This document shows, one piece after another, positions 31,230-42,576 of a stretch of DNA of 64,000 bases; within the stretch, counting starts at the first letter, position 1, and each line of letters starts with the position of its first letter. Origin of the DNA: Phytophthora sp. 'mugwort' (Eukaryota > Oomycota > Peronosporomycetes > Peronosporales > Peronosporaceae); the NCBI GenBank assembly GCA_033558025.1, contig JAUCEF010000018.1, forward strand, positions 2,480,001 to 2,544,000, in the 5' to 3' direction. The position numbers and the translations under genes were made by a program. Under the pieces are notes generated by a model. That model did not search any database and was not told the DNA's origin. It was given only the letters and a program-made list of their open reading frames with translations.

Positions 31230-34200
31230 TCACCGCATCTGGGTGAAGCTGGGGTTACTGAACGTGGCTGGCTGGCCAAAGCCACTCGTAGCCGCTCCGC
31301 CTCCGAAGCCAGAGCCAAAGCCTCCGCTGCCAGCAGCGGCACCAAAGCCGCCTGGCTGCTGCGCGACCACACCAAAGGACGGGGTTTGAGAGCCAAAAGC
31401 GCCGAATCCTGAGCCTGAAGTTGCTCCGCTAGAAGCGGCAGGGGCAGCCGAGCCAAACCCTCCGCCCATACGCGAAGCCATTCCAAAGTTAGAGCCTGCA
31501 GCTCCACCGAAAGCGGGTTGCGCTGTGCCTCCGAGGTTTGAGGCCGACCCGAACGCAGGGGCAGCGTTCGCTGCTCCTAACGCTGATGGAGCTCCGAAGC
31601 CGCTACCTCCACCAAACGTTGTAGTACTAGGGATACCAAAACCCCCAGCAGTCGGGATCTTCTTCAAGTATTTCTGCTCCAACATCGCAAAGAGGTGATC
31701 CTCACGGCCCTTGTACTTCTCCAATGTAGCGTCCACGGAGCTCAGCTTCGCGGGGTTATGTTGCTGGTAGAATGCCACGAGTTTCTCACGGTAGTTGACG
31801 CCACCACCAGCTCCGAAGCGGCCTGCCGCAGTGCCAAACGGAGAGGGAGCTCCAAATGCTGGAGTCGTAGCAGTAGTTGACTGGAACCCACCAAATCCAC
31901 TTCCACTAGCAGCCCCAAACCCACTGGACGTGTGAGCACTAGTGCCAAACGGAGACGAAGCAGGAGCGTTAAGCGGAGAGGCACTGGGGGCAGAATTTGC
32001 TGCACCGAAACCAACCGAGCTCGCTGACCCGAAAGTCGATCCAGTTGAGGTGTTGGGAACCGAGAATGCGCCAGGTTTGCCGAAAGGACTCGCCGTAGCA
32101 TTAGGTTTCGTACGTTGAACAGCAGGGCTGGCAGGCACGTTTCCACTCGTAGCATTCACCTTGTACTTTACTGCTAGATTCTGGAAAAGCTTCTCTTCGT
32201 TCCCCTTGTATTTCTCAAGCGTGGCATCCACACTACTGAGCTTGTCTGGATTGTGCTTTTGGTAGAATTCTACCAATTTCTGGCGGTAATCCACTGTAGG
32301 TTTGCCAAAAAGAGAAGGCGTTGTGGTCGTCGATGAAGTCGTAGAAGCGTTCGCCGCTGTGGATCCAAACCCACCGAAGCTAGATAAATTGTTCGCAGCG
32401 GGGCCGAGACTGAACGTTGATGGAGACGCCCCGAACGGACTAGATTTGGCTGCACTCTCCTTCGGGGTCGTAATTGACGCTCCGAAGCTACCAAATGGGC
32501 TTGTGACTGTTGTATTTGCAGGCACAGGGGACTTGGAAGCTGCTGCCCCGGACTCGAGCTTGGGGGGAACTGGTCCTCCACTTAAATACTTCTTGACATC
32601 CTCTGGTGTTGAATCCGGGACATACATCGTAAAGAGTCGAGTGAACAAATCTTCCTCCCTGTCTTTATACGTTGTCAGCGCCTTCTCAATCACACTACCA
32701 ACCTTTGACGGGTTGTGCACCTTGTAGAACTTTTCCAAAAGCGTCTTGTAGTCTGTCGTCGCAGAAGCTGCTGAAAGCGGCTGTGCTGCGCTCTTTAAGT
32801 CCTTTTTCGAGCCAAAACTGAAGGCGGAAGACGATGCTGGGGCTTCTTTTCCTCCTAGTGAGAAAGCCATATTCGGTTTTGCATTCTCCTTTGGTTTGGG
32901 CTTCACTGCAGGAGAACTAACTCCAAATCCGCCAAATGAGGAAGAAGTTAAGCTGGTCTTCTTGTCTTCCTCCTTAGCCGCAAGCGCTCCAAACGAATTT
33001 GGCGTTTCTTTTGTTGACTTCGGGAAGCTAAAAACATTCGGCTTAGATGCAGTTGTTGTCGTCGTCAATGTGGGTTTAGACTCTGTAGCTGGGGCCCCTA
33101 GACTAGGTCTCTGGGGGGCCTTGCCTACCCCCACACTCGATTGTGCTGGCTGAGGCGTCTGGACAAGTTTGGCAGGTTCCTCCTTCGGTGCCATAGCCTC
33201 AGCCAGTGAAAACAGCTTTGACCCAGATTTAACGGGGTTTTCCTTGAACGAAACAGACCGCAATGACTGCTTCGCTGAGCTCATAGGAGAAGCCACACTT
33301 AGCTGCGTCTTTGGCATCAGCTTGCTACAAGCTTTAATCCGAAGGGGCGAGTTGGACGAATCGGACGGCGTGGGAGGTGCCAACTTTCGTCGTGGTGTCG
33401 AGAATGCATCACGAGGCGTCACAACATTGTTACACAGAGACAAGAAGTTGCAACGTACATCTTGGCTGCGCTGTTCAGTCTCCACAATCATCTGCGTCAT
33501 CTCCGCTTTGGTTGCTATGGGATGAGCTTCAGCTTCGACTCCGGAAATTCCACCAACTCCATTCGTTCGACGCATGCGGTCGCCACGCAGACTCAGCTTC
33601 TCCAGATGTTCAGCCAACTTGCACGCCTTGTTATACTGCATCTTTGAATTGTCATAAGTCTGCTTCAACACACGGAACAAGTGCGCTGTGGACATTGCAC
33701 CAGTTCCATCACCGTCAATCTTGGAAGTAGAGAGGTGACTGTCAAGCTCACCACAGCTCTTTTCTACCTCACTCAATTTGTCCTTCAATGATTCCCAGCT
33801 TTCCTTTGATCGTTGATCAAGCGGTTGGCCTTCCAGCGTCCTCTTCAGAGCCTCGTCATTAAAGCTGTGTAAAATCTCACGTCCATATTCAAGCTGCTCG
33901 TGTACGTCACCGTCACTTCCAATGACAAACAAGACGTCCTTTTCGATTTGATCACGCGACTCGTCCAAGGTGTTAATTTCATCACAGAGACATGAGATCT
34001 GCAAGCGTAGTTTGTCCATTTGCTCCAGAATTTTCTTCGAAAACGCAGCATCCCTCGATGAAATGTTTTTCGAGCTCTGGTTTACGCGCTTCAGGGACTT
34101 GTCAAAATCCACGATCAGTTTCCACAACTGACCCTCCATTCGTGAACAAGGGATACCCTTTGAGGCCTTCGTGGGAGCTGCTACCGGCTTTGCTTTAGCC

Positions 34201-37200
34201 TTCATATCGGGAAATGCGTTCGCTTTAGCCTCAAACGCGCGCGTATCTCCAAAGTTTAAAGTACGCTTGGTTTGAGGGTGATCCTCCGAGCTGTCACGCC
34301 TTTCAGTTTTATCCAGTGTTGAGGAAAAACTGTCAAAGGAAAACCTTGGTCGCGCCGAACTCGTTTTAGCGGCAAACCCGTTGGAATCATTAGCACTCGC
34401 ATTTGACCCAAACGAAAATGCGCTCTTCAAATTTGTCTTCGGTACAACGTCAAATGGAGACGAAGACGTGTCCGATGCTTTGTCCGTAGCCGCATTGTTA
34501 CCAAATCCTCTCCCAAACAGTGATTTCGGCTTTGTTGGAGTGACGGTGCTAGCTGCATTGTTAGCTTGCGCAGAAGCTTCCGTCGATGCTGACGATTCCG
34601 ACTTTGATCCAAACGTACTCTTGCCAAACGAGCCAAAGCCAAACGAAGATGACGCTGTTCTCTTGTCCGAAGTAGATGACTGGCCAAATGTTGGAGGTTT
34701 GGGCTTCGAAGTCGTATCCGGAGGGTATCCATCGCTGGTACCACTGGTACCGCTGGTAGTACCAAAGGCGGGAGGTTTGGGCTTCGACGTCGTATCCGGA
34801 GGGTATCCACCACTGGTACCACTGGTACCGCTGGCAGTACCAAAGGCCGGAGGTTTGGGCTTCGACGTCGTATCCGGAGGGTATCCACCACTGGTACCAC
34901 TGGTACCGCTGGTAGTACCAAAGGCGGGAGGTTTGGGCTTCGACGTCGTATCCGGAGGGTATCCACCACTGGTACCACTGGTACCGCTGGTAGTACCAAA
35001 GGCGGGAGGTTTGGGCTTCGACGTCGTATCCGGAGGGTATCCACCACTGGTACCACTGGTACCGCTGGCAGTACCAAAGGCCGGAGGTTTGGGCTTCGAC
35101 GTCGTATCCGGAGGGTATCCACCACTGGTACCACTGGTACCGCTGGTAGTACCAAAGGCGGGAGGTTTGGGCTTCGACGTCGTATCCGGAGGGTATCCAC
35201 CACTGGTACCACTGGTACCGCTGGTAGTACCAAAGGCGGGAGGTTTGGGCTTCGACGTCGTATCCGGAGGGTATCCACCACTGGTACCACTGGTACCGCT
35301 GGTAGTACCAAAGGCGGGAGGTTTGGGCTTCGACGTCGTATCCGGAGGGTATCCACCACTGGTACCACTGGTACCGCTGGCAGTACCAAAGGCGGGAGGT
35401 TTGGGCTTCGACGTCATATCCGGAGGGTATCCGCTTCCACTAGCGCCTCCAAAACTTGGAGGCTTAGGCTTTAAGGATGTATCAGGTGGGTACGCACCAC
35501 CATCAGAAGCAGCTGCAGGAGCCGTCGAAGTCGCAGCTGCTCCGAAATTGATGCCTGTCCCAGGCTTCGAGCTGCTCGGGAAGTTAAAACTTGTGCCAGA
35601 TGTGCTGGGGAAGGAGAAACCTGTGGTTGTAGCTGCGCTATCGAACGAGAAGCCTGTAGGCTTGGTTATAGCAGGATCAGAGCCAGAAACTAGAGCTCCC
35701 CCGAAAGAAAACGATGACGGCTTTGAGGCATCTCCCGTGGAAACAGGAAAAGAAAACCCTCCCGAGCCAATCGAACCTGCAGACGTAGCATTCGTCGCTG
35801 GTACAGGGACCACCACCTTCGGTGCAGCAGGGTTTGGAGTCTCACAAGCGCTGCACTTCATCGCATTGGCGTCATTGTTCACCATGCACACACTGCACTT
35901 CCAGCTTCCCTCCTTGACTGTGAATTTCGAAAATGCCGCAGCGATTTCATCCTTCGACTTCATTTCGGCGGGTTTCGCCCCCGACGACGCAGATACATCT
36001 GCATTTTCATCTGAATCCGAGTCGCCATCACCGAAAATCCAATTAACGTACCACGAAACAAAGTCATCCTCGTAGATCTTGCCATCCTTCTCGAGACTTT
36101 TAACTGTGTCGGCGTGCTCTACCTCGTCATACGTAGACCCCATCGCCTTAAACAGCTTCGGGAACTGCTCGGACAGGATATAGTCGGCTCCATCAGACGC
36201 GATAGTGCGGAACGTCGTTCTGGCTGTGTTTTCTTCTTCCTTGCGTTCTTCCTCCTCGTCACTCGACTCTCCGTCGGATTCGGCGAACTCGTTCTCGTCA
36301 TTCTGGCCGTACTCGTGCGAAATCGTCTTCGTAAAAGCCACCGGTTCATTATTTTCCTCCTCCGACTCGGAGTCTTCCTCACCAAAAATCCAATTAACGT
36401 ACCACGAAACAAAGTCATCCTCGTAGATCTTGCCAACCTTCTCGAGACTTCTAACTGTGTCGACGTGCTCTTCCTCGTCATACGTAGACCCCATCGCCTT
36501 AAACAACTTCGGGAACTGCTCGGACAGGATATAGTCGGCTCCATCAGACGCGATAGTGCGGAACGTCGTTCTGGCTGTGTTTTCTTCTTCCTTGCGCTCC
36601 TTCTCCTCATCACTCGACTCTCCGTCGGATTCGGCAAACTCGTTCTCGTCATTCTGGCCATATTCATCCTTTTTAGGAAAAGAGAATTGTGTCTCATTTG
36701 CTGATGCATCAACAGTACTAGCACTTGCACTTGCAACGGCTGCATCAGCATCAGAGCCGCCTGCACTGAAACCAAAATTAAACCCAGACGTAGCTGCAGG
36801 AGCCGTCGAAGTCGCAGCTGCTCCGAAATTGATGCCTGTCCCAGGCTTCGAGCTGCTCGGGAAGTTAAAACTTGTGCCAGATGTGCTGGGGAAGGAGAAA
36901 CCTGTGGTTGTAGCTGCGCTATCGAACGAGAAGCCTGTAGGCTTGGTTATAGCAGGATCAGAGCCAGAAACTAGAGCTCCCCCGAAAGAAAACGATGACG
37001 GCTTTGAGGCATCTTCCGTGGAAACAGGAAAAGAAAACCCTCCCGAGCCAATCGAACCTGCAGACGTAGCATTCGTCGCTGGTACAGGGACCACCACCTT
37101 CGGTGCAGCAGGGTTTGGAGTCTCACAAGCGCTGCACTTCATCGCATTGGCGTCATTGTTCACCATGCACACACTGCACTTCCAGCTTCCCTCCTTGACT

Positions 37201-39084
37201 GTGAATTTCGAAAATGCCGCAGCGATTTCATCCTTCGACTTCATTTCGGCGGGTTTCGCCCCCGACGACGCAGATACATCTGCATCTTCGTCTTCATCTG
37301 AGTCGGAGTCGCCATCACCGAAAATCCAATTAACGTACCACGAAACAAAGTCATGCTCGTAGATCTTGCCATCCTTCTCGAGACTCTTCACTGTGCCGGC
37401 GTGCTCTTCCTCGTCATACGTAGACCCCATCGCCTTGAACAGCTTCGGGAACTGCTCGGACAGGATATAGTCGGCTCCATCAGACGCGATAGTGCGGAAC
37501 GTCGTTCTGGCCTTGTCTTCTTCTTCCTTGCGCTCTTCTTCCTCGTCACTCGACTCTCCATCGGATTCGGCAAACTCGTTCTCGTCGTTCTGTCCGTACT
37601 CATGCGAAATCGTCTCCTTTGGAGACGCGGGCACTTTTTCTTTGATTTGTACAGCTGCGTTTAAGGTCACCGTAAGAGCACGAGTTGCTTTGACCTCAAA
37701 CGGCGACGGACTCTTCACGAAATCAACTTCGTTCACAGTTGTGTCAACAAAGACAAAGTTGACTAACAGTCCCTCGGTATTAGAACACGAAATGATGGGA
37801 GCAGGGGGAAATGCGTCCTCGTCGACAGGAACAGGCGTAGTCGAGTTCAGATTAAGGGCAAACCCCATTGGGAAAGATTCTTCATCATCCGCATTCATGG
37901 GAAGCCGTGCTTGATACTTTTCCAGCGGCTTCCATAGTTCCCATTCGCCACCTTCGGGATCTGAAACGAGCAACTCGATATCAGCGCTCAAAGAGCAGCC
38001 AATAAAAAACATTCGCCAATCCGGTATGAACAGGGAAAAGTATTGGTGTCTTCGGCCTTCCACATCGAAGAATCCAACAACCTCGTCCAGCTCGACGCAT
38101 TCGCCATTGTCAAAAATACAAGCCAGAGCACTCGTTTCTTCGTTTTCTTCATCAAACTTTTGGTACCCAGCCAGAATCAATTCTTCCTCCGCCCAGTTAA
38201 CGTGGTGAGTCTCAAGGCCCTGTTCAGCGCAGCACTCCGGTCGGGCGATAGAGCGAACAAACTGAAGAGAGTCCCGCGCGTGGATGGCTATCGTACCATC
38301 CACCAAGCCAACCGCAATCTGTTCTCCCGACGGTGACCAGGCAATAGACGACGCGTCGGTCTGTGTGTCAATGGCATTCGTCGAACCTTCAAGCGTGCAT
38401 ACGAACACTTGTTTCTCGACCGTCAAGACCGCGAGCCTGTCGCTAGCGGGGTTACTACACCACGCGATCTCCAGAGCTTGCACCTTAGCAAACGTATGAA
38501 AAGGCACTGGTGTTCCCTGCAATGAGGAATTAAGTACGATGAAATAAACCAAGTTAAACCAATAGAGCTTCACTACAGCAAGATATGACACCGTACCGCC
38601 TCCATGATGTGCGCGATTTCAAAAAGCGCGACCGCGTCTCCGTAGGCTACTGCGAGCGTGAGCTCGTCCGGGGAGAGAGCGATCCAGTAGGCAATAGACG
38701 GTAGCTGGATCTCCTTGGACACCGGGAGCTCGTAGATCTCCTCTAGCGTGAGCTTCTGTCCGTGATCCATGGCCTCTTGTCGCCGCTTGGTGTAGTCGCT
38801 GCACGACGCCTCCAGCTCGTCGTTCTTGGTCATCACGAAGCCTGAAGAAAGTGTATTAGTTATGAAGGACCACCTAATAGATTAATTATAAGATTAGAGG
38901 TCCATCCCGCATTACCTTTTTCGGTCGCCAAGAAGCTCAGGCCGAACGTGTTGCCGTGCTGCAGCAGCTGCGTCTTCTTGGAGGCTACCAAGGCAAAGCA
39001 ACTCGGCTCCAGTGACGACGAGTATGCGACGCGCTGTTTGCCGGCGTCCAGCATGCGCACATGCTCCGTGTCCAGCTCCGCCAT
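31230..39084 (-). CDS. Giant FG nucleoporin, Nup214/Nup159-like, with zinc fingers and EF-hand-like inserts
   Basis: Three exons: 39084-38916, 38841-38597, 38516-31230, 2566 residues. Residues 1 to about 430 read as a Nup214-type beta-propeller (LTLAVAYGDAVALFEI, WCSNPASDRLAVLTVEKQVF, SIAWSPSGEQIAVGLVDGTI). From about 440 to 1130 there are three acidic EF-hand-like modules (TIASDGADYILSEQFPKLF ... DGKIYEDDFVSWYVNWIF) and two RanBP2-type zinc fingers (WKCSVCMVNNDANAMKCSAC) with FSF/FG linkers. Residues about 1165-1415 are a 26-residue tandem repeat (SGGYPPDTTSKPKPPAFG plus linker). A helical stretch (about 1600-1800, likely coiled coil) and then FG repeats follow, with three short modules built on KLxxFYxxHNPxKxxSV near 2060, 2215 and 2380. 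Role: cytoplasmic face of the pore in mRNA export, by family. The track-long frame reading through intron 2 was corrected here. The N-terminal call is inference; FG and zinc-finger content are seen directly. Confidence 0.82.
34692..35445 (-). repeat. 78-bp coding minisatellite in the nucleoporin gene
   Basis: Nine full copies of a 78-base unit plus a partial tenth, nearly identical, each encoding 26 residues around PPDTTSKPKPPAFGT. Variation between copies is limited to a few bases (a GTTAGT/GCAGT alternation gives Thr or Ala). A diverged eleventh copy starts near 35456. The period is a multiple of three, so copy number can change without breaking the frame. Confidence 0.95.
35511..37618 (-). 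repeat. Segmental duplication inside the nucleoporin gene
   Basis: About 820 bases at 35511-36331 are repeated almost base for base at 36794-37618. Each copy encodes one EF-hand-like module, one RanBP2 zinc finger and the following FSFGGALVSG-type linker. Between them, at about 36332-36665, is a third module without a zinc finger. Near identity suggests recent duplication or gene conversion. Confidence 0.93.
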
Positions 39085-39700
39085 CGTACCCCGCGCGCTG
39101 TGCCGACTTGGTGGTGGTTTTGCGTTTGTGGGTGGATCACGACGCCTTGTGTGTGACACATAAATAACTTTAGAATGGATACAGCCATTCAACAAACAGC
39201 TTTTTTTAAATAAAGTTATTGTTTTGATAAGAAAGTAGTTTTAGCTAGATATTTATACCCGGAAATTTTGCCATCCAGAAATTAAATTAATTTACCGTCA
39301 ACGTATTTTGAATCAAATTACCAATTACGCATATTGTCTTTTTGCAATTAAAATTGTATATTGACTTCTTACAATTAAAATTGCTGTACCCTAAGGACCT
39401 GCACTGCAATTTTAATTGTGACTTCACGAAAATAGTTTGCGAGCTCTCAAGAGATCGTTATCGAAATCGCAATTTGCCGTGTTTAGAACTCTCGGTAGAA
39501 ATCGCGAAATAGACAAGGTCGCAATCGTTGTGCTGTTTGCGATTTAACTGGATCGCGACGATCCAAATGCGTAGTCGACCTTTCACAGTCTAATTTTCAG
39601 TGAGTGATAACGACGTCATGATGGAAGCGGATGTTTGTGATGGTGATGACGACGTTGTGAATATGTTGGCCCTCATTGCAGGGTATTATGGTAACACGTA
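39085..39700. other. Intergenic; short ORF cut by LTR
   Basis: Upstream of the nucleoporin gene; AT-rich with repeated CAATTTTAATTG-like blocks at 39350-39420. At 39618 a frame starts MMEADVCDGDDDVVNMLALI and ends at the LTR beginning at 39701, so an older transposon or gene start may have been interrupted there. Confidence 0.4.
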
Positions 39701-39996
39701 TGTATAGGCCCTTCCCAGTTACATAAGTAGGTTAAATATTACATAAGTAGTCATGCACCGGCTAGCGGGTGCTGAAATGTCACGCGCTGATTGGTTTATA
39801 AGGGGGAGCCAGACCCCTTATCATCCAATCAGGCGCTGACCTGCATTTGGATGGTTCACATGAGGCCGGGGCACCCGCTCTTGCCCTAATACTAGGACAG
39901 AGTTATTTTTCCCGGACTTAATACCTGGTCTTCATCGCTACGCGCTTCCTCACCGCTACGTGTAGCTAGTAACGGGTAACCACTTAGCCCGTTACA
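39701..39996 (+). repeat. Gypsy 5' LTR
   Basis: Starts TGTATAGGCC and ends CCCGTTACA, with the TG...CA ends of an LTR, and is followed directly by CCTGGTAGCAC, a likely tRNA primer-binding site, and then gag. No second LTR was found downstream. Confidence 0.65.
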
Positions 39997-41760
39997 CCTG
40001 GTAGCACTTTGTAATCCTTCCAACGACCAAGATCAAGATGAGCCAATCCCGATGTCTATTTCCTCCGGGGGACCCGAGGACATGAAGCCTTTCCGCATCT
40101 CACGCGTATCGAGTGGGAAGCTCTCCACCGCCTCGCGGTGGTGTCCGGAGAGGCTGTTGTCACGTGCTGCTGAGCTCAGCGACGCTGGACCAACAGCACC
40201 AAGCTCATGGAACGCGAGCTCGCCGAGATGAAGCGGCGGATAGGCTACTGCTGAATCGCTGGTTCGCCAGATCGACATCGCTATCGCCTCAAGACTGATC
40301 GATGCGCCGTCGGCCAAGGTCAACTTCCTCCTATCCCGATTGTCCTGGAAGGCCGAGGAGTGGGCCCATGGAAAGCTCGTGATCGATTCGCAGGCGTTCC
40401 CACTCTGGAATCGATCCAGAGTGATCTGCGTCTTGCATTCGAACCCCCGCAAGACGACTCGCGTGTGCGAGCGGACTTTTTCGCCCTTAAGCAAGGCAAC
40501 TGTCGATGCGCGACTACGTCCAGAAGGCACGACACCTCGCGTAGTGTATCGTCATAAGCCCGATCGAGATGGCCTCACAAGTCCAATGGAGATTGAAGCT
40601 ATCGAGGCGCCCAGCGGTCGTCAGTAGACGAACCCCTCCGCTTGACGCGGAGGTCGGAGTGCCCGCTCGATGACATGCTTCCGCTGTCGGAAGCCGGGCC
40701 ATCGCGCGACCGTTTGCCGCGCGCCAGCTCCCGTTCTTGCGAACAACGTCGCCGACAACTTCTGCGATCCTTCCTGGCCGTCCCATCAAAAACCGGGCAG
40801 GGTCAGTAGGTGCGAGGTGCCCTACTGGTTTCAACGAAGGTCTGGGTCCACCGGTGGCAGCCCGGTCTTTTAGCCCTTCTGTGCTACATGCACATTTCAA
40901 TGCCACCATCACGAGCGGCGACTCGAGGCTGATCATCGTCAGTCTTCATGTCGCCGGTGACCGGCGTCCACTTCGTGCGCTCCTCGACTCAAGAGCGTCT
41001 AACAACTTCTTCCGGGCGTCGTGTCTGCCGGTGCTCCCCGAGAGTGTTCGCGTCCGGGATGGCCCGGGTCCGGGCGAGGTCGTCGTCACGCTGGCGGACG
41101 GCAAGTCGCGCCGCGCTGCGCGGCGTGAGGTGTCCCTCCGGTACACCTCTGACGGAGTCTGCAGCAATGACGACTTCCTGGTGATCGAGATCAACTACGC
41201 GTTTGATTGCATTTGGTCATACCATGGCTCGCGCGTTATCAGAGAGAGGTCGACTGGCTGGCCAGGTCTGTCCGTCGTCGTCGTGGATACGACGTGAGCG
41301 AGGTATCATCCACCTCTTGGCGTCGCCAAGAGACTGGCCGCACGTCTCTGTCATTGACAAGACGGCTACCACAAGCGTAGCACACAGAGTGAGCGATGGC
41401 CCTCTCCGTGCTACTTGCGCAGTGCTGCTCGAGGATACAGCTTCTCGCACCACCGCGGTGATGACGACGACGTGCGGTCGAGCAGGGGCTCCCGCACTAC
41501 AAGAGAGCGGCCGAGCGTGGATTCCCGCAGAGCACGTCGGCGGTCGAGCATGAGTTCCCGCAGAGCAAGTCGGCGGTCGAGCAGGGGCTCCCGCATGGCG
41601 ACGGTGCGGTCGAGCAGGTATGCCTCCCGCGTTGTGGTCGAGCGTGGCTTCCCACATCTAGAGCACGGTAGATCCCCATCGCCCAGCGACAGTGAGTCAT
41701 CACCTTCGAGCAGCGGCTCGAAGCGTCAGAGAAATCCAAGCGTCGTCGGCTGAAGCCCCC
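39997..41760 (+). mobile_element. Ty3/Gypsy gag-protease remnant
   Basis: Frameshifted gag from about 40050 (MSISSGGPEDMKPFRIS, later [20 protein letters not shown] over several frames), a sound zinc knuckle CFRCRKPGHRATVC at about 40673-40714, and a retropepsin region at about 40940-41280. The protease motif reads LLDSRASNNFF where DSGA is expected, so the active-site Gly is lost. After the protease the sequence turns into a 30-base repeat array and stops. No reverse transcriptase follows. Confidence 0.8.
41470..41655 (+). repeat. Degenerate ~30-bp tandem repeat
   Basis: About six imperfect copies of a unit like CGGTCGAGCAGGGGCTCCCGCA. In one frame they encode Arg/Ser-rich peptide, in another Ala/Leu-rich peptide. 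It lies just downstream of the Gypsy protease and may be a non-coding or spacer array. Confidence 0.6.
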
Positions 41761-42576
41761 CCTCACTGGTGGAAGCACCGGTGCTTGAGTCCGTCCATGC
41801 AGTCGAATATGTGGAAGGCGTCCCTCAGCGGACTCTTGCCGTCGAAGTCTCGAGCCCGCCTCGCGACGCGTCTCTGATCACGCGCCTTCTAGGTCTCTCC
41901 TGGAAGCATTTCCTGTGCGACCTCAAGGCAGGCAACATCGAACAAGTGTGCTTGATCATCGACGCCGACACGACGAGCCACACCGTTGACACGGTTCTGA
42001 CGGCGACCCGCCGCAGATCGTATGGACATGAGCGGAGGGGGGGGAGAGGATTCACTGGAGGCGACTGTTGAGGGCTTGGCGTAAGAGTGTAAATGAAAGC
42101 TGGCTGATTTGAGTTGCTCGCGATGCTTTGGCGCGCCTCTATAGATGCCGGCGGAATGCAACAGCTGACACGACCGTAGTTTCGATAGCGGAATTATGTA
42201 TTTGGATTGGCCAATTTATCTCAAAATACATAATTCCGTATAAATATATAAATGCATCATAAAATTAACTTTTTCGGCAGCACTGCTCTGCTGCATGTAT
42301 AACCTCCCCTTCGTCCTTGGTCGACTAACATACGGTTTGGCGTACAGCGACATGAACGCCAAGACACACGCTCAACGTGGTCAAATCACACACCACTGCT
42401 TACGCAGAAGTCCTTCCAAGTTGCTCGATGCACGGTGTGTACCAGCGCACTTCAGAACCGTTACTGTCTTACCCCGTACCAGCCGCCCAGGCGTTCAATT
42501 GAGATAGGCAGCCTACCGGGTGTTCAATTGGAGTATAACACCTAGGCGTTCTATTGTAGTGCAGGATGGTAAACTA
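41761..42576. other. Repeat-derived DNA with a perfect 15-bp inverted repeat
   Basis: No gene. CGGAATTATGTATTT at 42189-42203 and AAATACATAATTCCG at 42224-42238 form a perfect 15-bp stem around a 20-base loop containing the palindrome ATTGGCCAAT (a CCAAT box on both strands). A TATA-like stretch TATAAATATATAAATG follows at once. This may be a promoter or a miniature transposon end. Confidence 0.4.

Noticed and set aside
34381..36075. 564-codon open frame antisense to the nucleoporin
   Set aside because: It follows the 78-base repeat and the duplicated segment on the opposite strand; it is kept open by their composition and period, and has no domain.
38517..38591. Start of the nucleoporin within a long frame at 38591
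   Set aside because: This stretch is intron 2 (GTACGG...TTGCAG). Two upstream exons continue the propeller, so the ATG is at 39084.
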